Shown one piece after another: positions 15,096 through 22,569 of a DNA stretch of 30,552 bases. Below the pieces are notes generated by a model, which saw nothing but the letters and a program-made list of their open reading frames with translations, did not search any database and was not told the DNA's origin. The position numbers and the translations under genes were made by a program. The stretch lies in NCBI GenBank assembly GCA_964655005.1, contig CAZZKE010000035.1, forward strand, positions 1 through 30,552, read 5' to 3'. Numbering within the stretch: the stretch's first letter is position 1; each line of letters opens with the position of its first letter. Origin of the DNA: CAZZKE01 sp964655005. GTDB taxonomy: Bacteria; Pseudomonadota; Alphaproteobacteria; Rhodospirillales; JABHCV01.

Positions 15096-15386
15096 TCAGC
15101 CCCCGCCACGGCGAAAAATCCGGTCGAATATGTGCAGAAAGGCTTTTATGTCGGCTTCGCCATAGCGCTCGAATGTCATGGTTACGTGGGTGACCGGCAG
15201 GGAAACCAGGCCTATGGTGCGCTTCGTTTGCGCCGAAAGATCGATCCGCAATCGCCTGTCGCCATCTTCGGCAATTATGCCGGTGTCAGTCTTCCGGTAA
15301 TTGCCGGCCCCTAATACCCGTTCTATATCACGATTAAAATCGGCATGGGTCAGGCCCATTTCCTTGTTGATGACGACTTCCGTCAT
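15096..15386 (-). CDS. Small unknown protein ending the AOR operon
   Basis: This is a 96-residue protein I do not recognise. It has no signal peptide or membrane helix and no cysteine, so it holds no metal-sulfur cluster. The sequence alternates strands and helices, with a hydrophobic FERYGEADIKAFLHIFDRIF segment at the C-terminus, then Arg-Arg-Gly-Gly-Gly. That Gly tail is a weak echo of a MoaD-like end but the rest does not look like MoaD. The ATG lies 3 nt after the stop of the MoaD-like gene, so it is translated with it. The position suggests a part in maturing or running the aldehyde oxidoreductase. It may correspond to the last gene of other AOR operons. Confidence 0.7.
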   Translation of the reverse strand: MTEVVINKEMGLTHADFNRDIERVLGAGNYRKTDTGIIAEDGDRRLRIDLSAQTKRTIGLVSLPVTHVTMTFERYGEADIKAFLHIFDRIFRRGGG

Positions 15387-15389
15387 TGT

Positions 15390-15641
15390 TCAGCCGCCGG
15401 CCACCGGCGGCCAGACGGCCAGGGCGTCACCGTCCTTCAGGGCGTAATCATTTCGTTCGCCGGGCGCCAGATAAACGCCGTTGACCAGCACCAGATGGCA
15501 ATGTTCCAGCGGCACGCCGTGATCGGTCAAAACTGAATTTGGCCCGGCGCCATCATCGACATCGATCAATGCGACATTACGTTCCGCGTTTTCCGGTAAA
15601 TACCGACCGAGCGAGGCGTACAGTTTCAATTCGATCTTCAT
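15390..15641 (-). CDS. MoaD/ThiS-like sulfur carrier protein
   Basis: This is an 83-residue beta-grasp protein of the MoaD/ThiS family. It starts MKIELKLYASLGRYLP and ends in PPVAGG, the Gly-Gly that is adenylated and thiocarboxylated so that sulfur can be passed to precursor Z when the pterin dithiolene is made. VLVNGVYLAPG and YALKDGDALAVWPP are typical of the fold. The ATG at 15641 fits the family better than the Met at 15683, which would add 14 unrelated residues. It lies 7 nt after the FAD-subunit gene, inside the AOR operon, so it is probably a dedicated carrier for the tungsten cofactor of that enzyme. Confidence 0.85.
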   Translation of the reverse strand: MKIELKLYASLGRYLPENAERNVALIDVDDGAGPNSVLTDHGVPLEHCHLVLVNGVYLAPGERNDYALKDGDALAVWPPVAGG

Positions 15642-15648
15642 GCCGCCG

Positions 15649-16887
15649 TCAAATCCGGGTGCCGGCCAGATATGCTTCGACAAACCGGTTGGGATCGGCC
15701 CTAAGCCTGTCTTTCCAGGCTCCCAATCGCACCCGCGTCTGAATCAACCCGCGCAGAATGCCGATATTGTCGGTTCGGCCCAGGCAGACGGCGCCAATCA
15801 TTACATCGTCCTTGAACTGCAACATGGTGTAGCGGAAATTTTCCTCATCCAGCCTGACGGCGCTGTCTCCTCCCTCGACGCCCTGCCACAGGCCGAAGGA
15901 AAAGGAAATCAGGCCCAGCGTGTCAAGCACGTTCATGTTCAGGCTGCCTTTGTAGGGGGCCTCCTTGCCGGCCATGTTCAGGGCCGCAATGCGGCCATGT
16001 TCGACCGCCGTCGGCTGAATGGCGTGTACTTCCAGTCCCTGCGTCGAAAAATCCGGGCCCTGGGCGACATCGCCGGCGGCGTAGATGTTATCGACGGAAC
16101 TTTTAAGATGGTTATCGACCTTGATCCCCAAATCGGTTTCGATGCCGCTGCCGTCCAGAAAACCGATGTTCGATCTGACCCCGGTGGCGACGACCACCAG
16201 ATCGGCGGCGATGACTTCGCCGTTATCGATGCCGACGTTTAGTCTATCGCCTTCCTGGCCGACCTTGGAGACCCGGGCCATGGTCTTGACGTTGACGTTC
16301 TTTTTCTCGCACCACTTCTTGATTAGATTGCCCGCTGTCTGGTCCATCATGCGCGGAACCATGCGGTCTTCGGCTTCGACCACGGTCAGGTTGGCGCCAG
16401 ACCGGGCCAGCGCTTCCATGATAATACAGCCGATAAAGCCGGCCCCCATCAGCACCACGTCGGCGCCCTCCCCGGCCTTCGCGGCGATGGCGCGGGCGTC
16501 TTCAAGGGTCCAGCAATGATGGACGCCGGGCAGGTCCAGGCCCGCCACCGGCGGCTTGACGGGGTGCGAACCGGTCGCCACCAGCAATTTATCGTAGGCG
16601 ATTTCCTCACCGTCGGCCATGACCAGCATCGATTTATCGGCCAGTACGGTTTCGACCTGCCCCCGGACATAGGCGATACCGAGATTATCGTAGTGATTTT
16701 CACCCTTACGCAGATAGGTGCCTTCCTGGCCGACCTTGCCGATCAGGAAATAGGGAATGGCCATGCGACCGTAGGGCGGGTCCGGCTCGTTGCCGATCAG
16801 CATTACCCGTCCGGCCGGATCGATCCGGCGCAGGGTCTCGGCGGCGGTGACGCCGGCCGGTCCGGCGCCGACAATAACGTACTGCAT
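15649..16887 (-). CDS. aorC: FAD/NAD-dependent oxidoreductase, AOR electron-transfer subunit
   Basis: This is a 412-residue two-dinucleotide-binding flavoprotein. The FAD site is GAGPAG at 7-12 with NIYAAGDVA near residue 290; the NAD(P) site is GAGFIG at 148-153. The redox-active CxxxxC of disulfide reductases is absent, so it resembles ferredoxin or rubredoxin reductases and NADH oxidase-like proteins. In the Aromatoleum-type AOR the FAD subunit (AorC) transfers electrons between the Fe-S subunit and NAD; operon position suggests the same role here. The start is ATG at 16887; a longer frame adds 15 unrelated residues. A strong hairpin stands between it and the upstream large-subunit gene. 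The symbol follows Aromatoleum and is tentative. Confidence 0.83.
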   Translation of the reverse strand: MQYVIVGAGPAGVTAAETLRRIDPAGRVMLIGNEPDPPYGRMAIPYFLIGKVGQEGTYLRKGENHYDNLGIAYVRGQVETVLADKSMLVMADGEEIAYDKLLVATGSHPVKPPVAGLDLPGVHHCWTLEDARAIAAKAGEGADVVLMGAGFIGCIIMEALARSGANLTVVEAEDRMVPRMMDQTAGNLIKKWCEKKNVNVKTMARVSKVGQEGDRLNVGIDNGEVIAADLVVVATGVRSNIGFLDGSGIETDLGIKVDNHLKSSVDNIYAAGDVAQGPDFSTQGLEVHAIQPTAVEHGRIAALNMAGKEAPYKGSLNMNVLDTLGLISFSFGLWQGVEGGDSAVRLDEENFRYTMLQFKDDVMIGAVCLGRTDNIGILRGLIQTRVRLGAWKDRLRADPNRFVEAYLAGTRI

Positions 16888-16910
16888 GGGTTTAACTTTC
16901 TCTCGCGACG

Positions 16911-16950
16911 AAAATCCGCGCCCCCCTGTCATACGGGAGGCGCGGATTTT
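16911..16950. terminator. Intercistronic hairpin between large and FAD subunit genes
   Basis: Positions 16911-16926 pair with 16935-16950, a 16-bp stem with one mismatch around an 8-nt loop. Read on the plus strand it ends in six T, like an intrinsic terminator, but no plus-strand gene runs here. In the operon's own (minus) direction only four T follow. It may act as a partial terminator or mRNA stabiliser that lowers FAD-subunit expression relative to the large subunit. Confidence 0.6.
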
Positions 16951-16965
16951 TTATTGTACCGGCGG

Positions 16966-18813
16966 CTACAGATTCAACCGGGCGAGGGTTTCGTTGGACG
17001 GAACGCCGTCTGGGGTCCAGCCGCGAAGTTCGTAGTATTCCGGCAACATCTTGTCCAGTTCGTTAACCTTGCCTTTGGCCGGGCCGGTCTTGGCGGCTTC
17101 CTTAAGCAGGCGTTCGGGCAAGGTATCGTCAGCCGCGGTAAAGCCGGCATCCATGTTGAACTTGCGTTCCATGTTCCATATCCGTTCACCCAGATCGAGC
17201 AAGCTTTCCGCCGTCCATTCCCCTTCCAGGTCGGCGTCGATCATTGCCGTGATGTCATCGAGCGACAGCGCGAAAGTGGTGAATACGCAAGTGCCCGATG
17301 AATCGACCACGGCGGTAACATCCTGAAACGCCTTGACCAGGCCGGCCTTGCCGTCGGATGTCAACGGATCGGTTTTTTCAGGGATACCCATGACTTCAGA
17401 GGAAACCGTGTAGCTGCGCAGATGGCAGGCGCCACGGTTCGATGTCGCATAGGTCAGGCCCATGCCCTGGATACCGCGCGGATCGTAGGCCGGGAATTCC
17501 TGGCTTTTTACCGTCATTGACAATTCCGGATGACCGTACTTTTCACACATGCGACGCGATCCCTGGCCGATTTCCTTGCCGAAACCCTGGCCCAGACCGG
17601 TCTGTTTGCAGATTTCGACCAGCGCTTCGGCGTTGCCGAATTCAAGCTTCAGACCGCCGGTGTCGGAATCACTGATAGCGCCGATTTTGTACAGTTCCAT
17701 AGCCGCGGCTATGGTCGAGCCCAGTGAAATCGGGTCCATGCCGTTTTCGTTGCACAGATAGTTACAGAAGGTCAGGGCTTCCAGGTCCGACACGCCGGTC
17801 GCGGCGCCAAGCGCCCAGGCCGCTTCATATTCCAGGCCGCCTTCCTTGCCGTGGTATTTCGGCTCGCCCTTGACCGAGAAGTGTTCGGGGTCCATCTGCG
17901 ACACCCGCTGGCAGGATATCGGGCAACCGAAACAGGCGGCGTTGGAAACCAGATTGGCCTTGCCGTCGCTGGTGCGCGTCTCGGTCATCGCTTCGCCGCC
18001 AATTTTCGCGGCGCCATCAAACTGCACCTCGCTGGCATTGAGGGTCGGCAGCGCGCCGGTTTCGTTGATCACGTTCATCAGCACCTGGGTGCCGTATGTC
18101 GGCAAACCTTCGCCGGTAACGGCATTGTCGGCCAGAATTTGATTGCACGCACCGGTCGCCTGCATGAATTTCATGGGGTCGCCGACCTGAACGCCCAGGG
18201 TGCCGCGAACGGCGATCGCCTTGAGATTTTTCGAGCCCATCACGGCGCCGACGCCGGAACGGCCGGCGGCGCGATCCTTGTCGTTGACGATGGCGGCGAA
18301 CAAATTACCGGCTTCGCCGGCCTGGCCTATGGAACAAACGCGGATGTCGTTGTCGCCGCGAATATCGCGCAGGGCGTCTTCGGTGTCCCACACCGATTTG
18401 CCCCAAAGCGAAGAAGCATCCTTCAACGAGGCCTCTTCATTGTTGATGTCGAGATATACCGGACCGGCTGACTTGCCTTCGAAAATTATCATGTCCCAAC
18501 CGGCGTTTTTCAGTTCGGCGCCGAAGAAACCGCCGGAATTCGAACAGGCGATGGCCCCGGTAAGGGCGCCCTTGCAAATCACCGACCAGCGGCCCGATGT
18601 CGGCGCCGCCGTTCCGGTCAGGGGACCGGTGGCGACGATCATCTTGTTTTCCGGCGACAGCGGATCGACCTTGGGGTCACATTCTTCGACAAAATACTTG
18701 GTCGCCAGGCCGCGCTGGCCCAGGTATTTATTGGCCCATTCCATATTCAGCGGCTCGCTCTCGCAGGTTCCACTGCTTAAGTTCACTCTCAGAATTTTCT
18801 TAGTCCATGCCAT
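16966..18813 (-). CDS. aorB: Aldehyde ferredoxin oxidoreductase, tungsten large subunit
   Basis: This is a 615-residue enzyme of the AOR family, which oxidises aldehydes to carboxylic acids (and can reduce acids) at a tungsten bis-pterin centre. Domain 1 (about 1-210) holds the pterin contacts (LGQRGLATKYF, AGRSGVGAVMGSKNLKAIAVRG). A 4Fe-4S cluster is set by C294, C297 and C301 (CFGCPISC) with C509, the spacing seen in Pyrococcus AOR. DPRGIQGMGLTYATSNRGACH (in part, about 444-464) lies near the active site. The ATG at 18813 has GGAG seven nt upstream. It follows the ferredoxin subunit gene by 39 nt. Tungsten rather than molybdenum is inferred from family. The symbol follows Aromatoleum AorB and is tentative. 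Confidence 0.93.
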   Translation of the reverse strand: MAWTKKILRVNLSSGTCESEPLNMEWANKYLGQRGLATKYFVEECDPKVDPLSPENKMIVATGPLTGTAAPTSGRWSVICKGALTGAIACSNSGGFFGAELKNAGWDMIIFEGKSAGPVYLDINNEEASLKDASSLWGKSVWDTEDALRDIRGDNDIRVCSIGQAGEAGNLFAAIVNDKDRAAGRSGVGAVMGSKNLKAIAVRGTLGVQVGDPMKFMQATGACNQILADNAVTGEGLPTYGTQVLMNVINETGALPTLNASEVQFDGAAKIGGEAMTETRTSDGKANLVSNAACFGCPISCQRVSQMDPEHFSVKGEPKYHGKEGGLEYEAAWALGAATGVSDLEALTFCNYLCNENGMDPISLGSTIAAAMELYKIGAISDSDTGGLKLEFGNAEALVEICKQTGLGQGFGKEIGQGSRRMCEKYGHPELSMTVKSQEFPAYDPRGIQGMGLTYATSNRGACHLRSYTVSSEVMGIPEKTDPLTSDGKAGLVKAFQDVTAVVDSSGTCVFTTFALSLDDITAMIDADLEGEWTAESLLDLGERIWNMERKFNMDAGFTAADDTLPERLLKEAAKTGPAKGKVNELDKMLPEYYELRGWTPDGVPSNETLARLNL

Positions 18814-18852
18814 GATGTCTCTCCCTGTTCTGGTTTCCTGAAAAACAGCCGT

Positions 18853-19335
18853 TCAAGTGGTTGTCGCCTGCGCCCCGGCATCGGTCTTTTCCGCCCACCC
18901 GCGCATCTTCGCCACGCCGGTCTGTTCGGCGTCGATGTAACTTAGCGCCGGGGTCGGACAGACCTTTACGCAATCGGGATCGCCGCCGCACAGGTCGCAT
19001 TTATCGACCTTGCCCGTCGCGTTGTTGTAATTAATAGTGCCGAATGGACAGGCGATAGTACACACCTTGCAGCCAACGCAAAGAACCGCCGATACCTCTT
19101 TCGCACCGGTCTTGGCATTGACCGAAATAGCATCCACCGGACAGGCCTGCATGCACCAGGCTTCGGCGCACTGGGTGCAGGTATAGGGGACATTGCGCCC
19201 GGTTTCGCTAAAACTGAAAACCTTGATCCGTGATTTCGACGGATTGAAAACATTTTCATGATGGTAGCTGCAAGCCATTTCGCACTGGTGGCAACCGGTG
19301 CAATGCCCTACGTCCATATGAAGCGCCATAACCAT
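18853..19335 (-). CDS. aorA: Four-cluster ferredoxin subunit of AOR
   Basis: This is a 160-residue polyferredoxin with sixteen cysteines in four groups, enough for four 4Fe-4S clusters: C12, C15, C18, C22; C53, C56, C61, C65; C86, C89, C92, C96; and C113, C116, C122, C126. It has the layout of HycB/DmsB-like electron-transfer subunits and no signal peptide, so it acts in the cytosol. It would carry electrons from the tungsten subunit to the FAD subunit. The start chosen is ATG at 19335 with GGGGAG about 8 nt upstream; a second ATG lies 6 nt on. It heads the operon, 149 bp after serA, and no terminator separates them. The symbol follows Aromatoleum AorA and is tentative. Confidence 0.9.
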   Translation of the reverse strand: MVMALHMDVGHCTGCHQCEMACSYHHENVFNPSKSRIKVFSFSETGRNVPYTCTQCAEAWCMQACPVDAISVNAKTGAKEVSAVLCVGCKVCTIACPFGTINYNNATGKVDKCDLCGGDPDCVKVCPTPALSYIDAEQTGVAKMRGWAEKTDAGAQATTT

Positions 19336-19484
19336 TAACAATTCTCCCCGTTCGGGCGGCGGCAGATCAGCCGTGCGGAACTTGTCCCTCCGACCGCGCC
19401 CGTTAACCAGACTACCGGCTTCAACGTTACTCTAGCATTGTTTTCCGCCCGACTGCCAACCACAATCTTTATGCTGTCTTTCGC

Positions 19485-21062
19485 CTAAAACCGGAGCGCC
19501 TTGACCTGCACTACCTGGGGCAAGGTGCGGACCGCCTTCATTACCGCCTCGTCCGGTTCCTGGTCTATTTCGATCAGCGCAATGGCGTCGCCGCCGGGTT
19601 CGGCCCGGCCCAGATGAAAGGTGGCGATGTTAATGCCGGCATCGCCCAGCGTGGTGCCCAGATTGCCGATGAAACCCGGCTTGTCCTTGTTGGTTACGAA
19701 CAACATGTTCGGTCGCAATTCGGCGTCGATGGGAATTCCCTTGATTTCGACGATGCGCGGGTGGGTGCCGGCGAACAGGGTGCCGGCGATGGAGCGGATC
19801 TGCTTTTCGGTTTCGACCGTCAGCTTTATCAGGGTTTGATAGGGGCAGGGCCGTTCGTGCTTGACCTCGGTCACATCGATGTCGCGTTGCCGGGCGATAA
19901 CCGGCGCATTGACCATGTTTATCGATTCCATAAGCGGCGACAGCAAACCCTGCAAGACGACGGCGCTAAGCGGTCGGGTATTAAGTTCGGTGCAGTGGCC
20001 TTCATATTCGATGGTGACGCTTTTCAGGCCCGATTCGGTAACCTGACCGGCGAAGCTGCCCAGTTGTCCGGCCAGCTTCATATAGGGCGCCAGGCGGGGC
20101 GCATCTTCCACCGTCACCGAAGGCATGTTGAGCGCATTGGTGACCGCCCCGGAAAGCAAAAAATCGGCCAGTTGTTCCGCCACTTGCAGGGCGACTTTTT
20201 CCTGGGCTTCGGTGGTCGAAGCACCCAAATGCGGTGTCGCGATTACGTTGTCCATGCCGAACAGGGCGTTGTCTTTCGCCGGTTCTTCGCTAAACACATC
20301 CAGGCCAACGGCGGCTATTTTGCCGCTTTCCAGGCCCGCTTTAAGGTCGGCCTCGACAATCAGTCCGCCACGGGCACAGTTGATGATGCGCACGCCGGGC
20401 TTCATCTTGGCGATGGATTCGGCATTGATAATATCGCGGGTGGCGTCGGTCAGCGGCGTATGCAGGGAAATAAAATCGGCGCGCGAGAACAATTCATCCA
20501 GTTCGACTTTTTCGACCCCCAGTTCCCCGGCCCGTTCCGGCGACAGGTATGGATCGTAGGCGATGACCCGCATTTTCAGGCCCTGCGCCCGATCGGCGAC
20601 GACTGCGCCGATATTGCCGCAGCCGATAATGCCCAGCACCTTGCCCATGATTTCAACCCCCATGAACCGGGATTTTTCCCACTTGCCGGCGTGGGTCGAG
20701 GCGTTGGCGCTGGGAATTTCCCGCGACAGCGACATAATCATGGCGATGGCGTGTTCCGCCGTGGTGATGGAATTGCCGAACGGCGTGTTCATAACCACCA
20801 CACCGGCCGCCGTGGCGGCGTTGATATCGACGTTATCGACGCCGATGCCGGCCCGACCGATGACCTTAAGCTTCGCCGCCGCATTCAGCACGTCGGCGGT
20901 AACCTTGGTCGCGGAACGAATGGCCAGGCCGTCATAGTCGCCGATGCAGGCGATCAGTTGTTCCGGGGTCATGCCCGGTTTGACATCGACATCGACGCCG
21001 CGCTCGGCGAAAATTTCGGCGGCCAGCGGGCTCATTTTATCGGAAATCAAGACTTTCGGCAT
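19485..21062 (-). CDS. serA: D-3-phosphoglycerate dehydrogenase
   Basis: This 525-residue NAD-dependent enzyme makes the first committed step of serine synthesis, 3-phosphoglycerate to 3-phosphohydroxypyruvate. The NAD-binding Rossmann motif is GIIGCGNIG near residue 143-151, the catalytic Arg lies in NCARGG, and the His-bearing motif is ATPHLGASTTEA. After the catalytic part come an intervening domain (about 320-440) and a C-terminal ACT domain (MLFVTNKDKPGFIGNLG), the long form of the enzyme, which usually senses serine. The start is ATG at 21062, with AGGGG 8 nt upstream; an upstream TTG in frame is rejected. It lies 4 nt after serC and shares its promoter and leader. Confidence 0.96.
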   Translation of the reverse strand: MPKVLISDKMSPLAAEIFAERGVDVDVKPGMTPEQLIACIGDYDGLAIRSATKVTADVLNAAAKLKVIGRAGIGVDNVDINAATAAGVVVMNTPFGNSITTAEHAIAMIMSLSREIPSANASTHAGKWEKSRFMGVEIMGKVLGIIGCGNIGAVVADRAQGLKMRVIAYDPYLSPERAGELGVEKVELDELFSRADFISLHTPLTDATRDIINAESIAKMKPGVRIINCARGGLIVEADLKAGLESGKIAAVGLDVFSEEPAKDNALFGMDNVIATPHLGASTTEAQEKVALQVAEQLADFLLSGAVTNALNMPSVTVEDAPRLAPYMKLAGQLGSFAGQVTESGLKSVTIEYEGHCTELNTRPLSAVVLQGLLSPLMESINMVNAPVIARQRDIDVTEVKHERPCPYQTLIKLTVETEKQIRSIAGTLFAGTHPRIVEIKGIPIDAELRPNMLFVTNKDKPGFIGNLGTTLGDAGINIATFHLGRAEPGGDAIALIEIDQEPDEAVMKAVRTLPQVVQVKALRF

Positions 21063-21066
21063 GACA

Positions 21067-22248
21067 TTAACCCCTATTATTATCAATCAAGTCGGCTTTA
21101 ACTTCGGCGAATGCCCAGTCGAGCCATGGGAACAGTTTTTCCAGATCGGATGTTTCGACGGTGGCCCCGGCCCACAGGCGCAGACCCGGCGGCGCATCGC
21201 GGTAGGCGCCGATATCGTAGGCGACGCCCTCCCGGTCGAGCCGCCCGGCCAGGCGTTTGGCGAAACCCGTGCGGTCTTCGTTTGACAGCGCCGCGACCGT
21301 GCCATCGACCACCTTCAGGCAAACCGACGTACGTGATCGCCGGTCCGGTACGGTGGCCAGAAAATCGACCCACGCAGTGCGCGCGGCCCAGTCTTCGATA
21401 GCCTTCAGGTTGGCCTTGCTGCGGTCAATCAGGGCCGCCAGGCCGCCGATTCGTTCGGCCCATTGCAGGCCGTCCAGGGCATCTTCCACCGCCAGCATGG
21501 ACGGCGTGTTGATGGTTGCGCCGGTAAAAATTGCATCGATCAGCTTGCCACCCTTGGTCAGCCGGAACAACTTCGGCAGGGGCCACGGCGGGGTGTACGT
21601 TTCCAGCCGTTCGACGGCGGCGGGGCTCAGGACCAGCATGCCATGCGCCGCCTCGCCGCCCATCACCTTCTGCCATGACCAGGTAGTGACGTCGAGCCTG
21701 TCCCACGGCAGGTCGTAGGCGAATACCGCCGAGGTGGCGTCGCAAATAGTCAGGCCCTGGCGGTCGGCGGAAATCCACTCGCCGTCCGGCACGCAGACGC
21801 CGGCGGTCGTGCCGTTCCAGGTAAACACGACGTCGCGATCAAAATCGACCCGCGACAGATCCGGCAAGGCGCCGTAGTCGGCTTCCAGAAGCAGCACGTC
21901 ATCCAGCTTCAATTGCTTCGTTACATCGGAAATCCAGCCCGCGCCGAAGCTTTCCCAAGCCAGCATCTGAACGCCGCGAGCCCCCAGCAATGACCACAGG
22001 GCCATTTCCACGGCCCCGGTGTCGGAACCCGGCACGATGGCGATGCGATAGTCGTCGGGAATTTTCAGGATGGCGCGGGTGCGCTCGATAACTTCGGCCA
22101 GTTTAGCCTTGCCGGGGCCGCTGCGATGCGAGCGACCGGCCAGCACATCGGCCAGAGCACTGACGGACCAACCGGGACGTTTGGCGCAGGGGCCGGAAGA
22201 AAAATACGGGATTTCCGGACGCATGCCCGGTTTCTGAACAGGATTCAT
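21067..22248 (-). CDS. serC: Phosphoserine aminotransferase, alphaproteobacterial type
   Basis: This 393-residue PLP enzyme converts 3-phosphohydroxypyruvate and glutamate to phosphoserine, the second step of serine synthesis; it also serves pyridoxal synthesis in some bacteria. The N-terminal FSSGPCAKRPGW and GRSHRS mark the alphaproteobacterial branch of SerC. The PLP lysine lies in WSWQKVMGGEAAHG near residue 200, and PGSDTGAVEMALWSLLGARG lies near residue 70. The ATG at 22248 has GGAG six nt upstream, itself part of a leader hairpin. It heads the serC-serA operon, divergent from the DUF5989 cassette. Confidence 0.96.
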   Translation of the reverse strand: MNPVQKPGMRPEIPYFSSGPCAKRPGWSVSALADVLAGRSHRSGPGKAKLAEVIERTRAILKIPDDYRIAIVPGSDTGAVEMALWSLLGARGVQMLAWESFGAGWISDVTKQLKLDDVLLLEADYGALPDLSRVDFDRDVVFTWNGTTAGVCVPDGEWISADRQGLTICDATSAVFAYDLPWDRLDVTTWSWQKVMGGEAAHGMLVLSPAAVERLETYTPPWPLPKLFRLTKGGKLIDAIFTGATINTPSMLAVEDALDGLQWAERIGGLAALIDRSKANLKAIEDWAARTAWVDFLATVPDRRSRTSVCLKVVDGTVAALSNEDRTGFAKRLAGRLDREGVAYDIGAYRDAPPGLRLWAGATVETSDLEKLFPWLDWAFAEVKADLIDNNRG

Positions 22249-22302
22249 TTTTTACTCCCTTCCTTACAGAAGGGCTGACGATCGTTGGGGATCGTTGGCC
22301 CA
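22249..22302 (-). promoter_or_regulatory. serC leader RNA with two exclusive hairpins
   Basis: The leader between the predicted transcription start (near 22302) and the serC ATG is about 54 nt. Hairpin A pairs 22301-22298 with 22275-22272 and, past a 2-nt internal loop, 22295-22290 with 22283-22278. Hairpin B pairs 22274-22269 with 22262-22257 and holds the serC Shine-Dalgarno sequence in its 3' arm. Both need positions 22272-22274, so A and B cannot form together: A frees the ribosome site, B hides it. Size and place match the serC motif described upstream of serC-serA in Alphaproteobacteria (Rfam 'serC'); the match is from memory, and the ligand, if any, is not known. Confidence 0.68.
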
Positions 22303-22307
22303 CAGCG

Positions 22308-22336
22308 CTTATAGGAGCAACGCCCCGATCGGTCAA
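22308..22336 (-). promoter_or_regulatory. Sigma-70-type promoter of serC-serA
   Basis: On the minus strand TTGACC (22336-22331) and TATAAG (22313-22308) stand 17 nt apart, close to the sigma-70 consensus. The start would fall near 22302, just at the first base of leader hairpin A, which supports both calls. Confidence 0.68.
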
Positions 22337-22412
22337 GAAGCTTTAATGACGGTCCCGAATCTGATATTTGCCAAGATGGATAGGGAATCAATTTTACCGT
22401 AGGCGTCCTTCG

Positions 22413-22562
22413 ATGAGTGCTTTTTCCGAGTTCATTGCATTTCTGATCGGCAAAAAAAAGTGGATTCTGTTACCGCTGTTTTTTATCCTGTTTGCCCTGG
22501 GCGGCTTGCTGGCGTTGACCGGCAGTTCGGCTATCACGCCATTCCTGTACGCCCTTTTCTAG
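22413..22562 (+). CDS. DUF5989-type mini membrane protein
   Basis: This is a 49-residue protein with a basic N-terminal half (FLIGKKKWILLP) and one membrane helix (about 17-38), ending in SSAITPFLYALF. This matches what I know of DUF5989, small proteins often found next to MBOAT and SGNH genes. The ATG at 22413 has only a weak AGG nine nt upstream. Its stop lies 7 nt before the SGNH gene, so it opens the four-gene cassette. A role as a small subunit or stabiliser of the MBOAT complex is inference. The 164 bp to serC are shared with the serC promoter and leader; no firm promoter for this side is seen. Confidence 0.8.
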   Translation: MSAFSEFIAFLIGKKKWILLPLFFILFALGGLLALTGSSAITPFLYALF

Positions 22563-22569
22563 ACAAACC

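Noticed and set aside
19614..21101. 495-codon frame antisense to serA
   Set aside because: serA on the other strand is certain; the antisense product is low-complexity (Gly, Arg, His, Asp) with no family.
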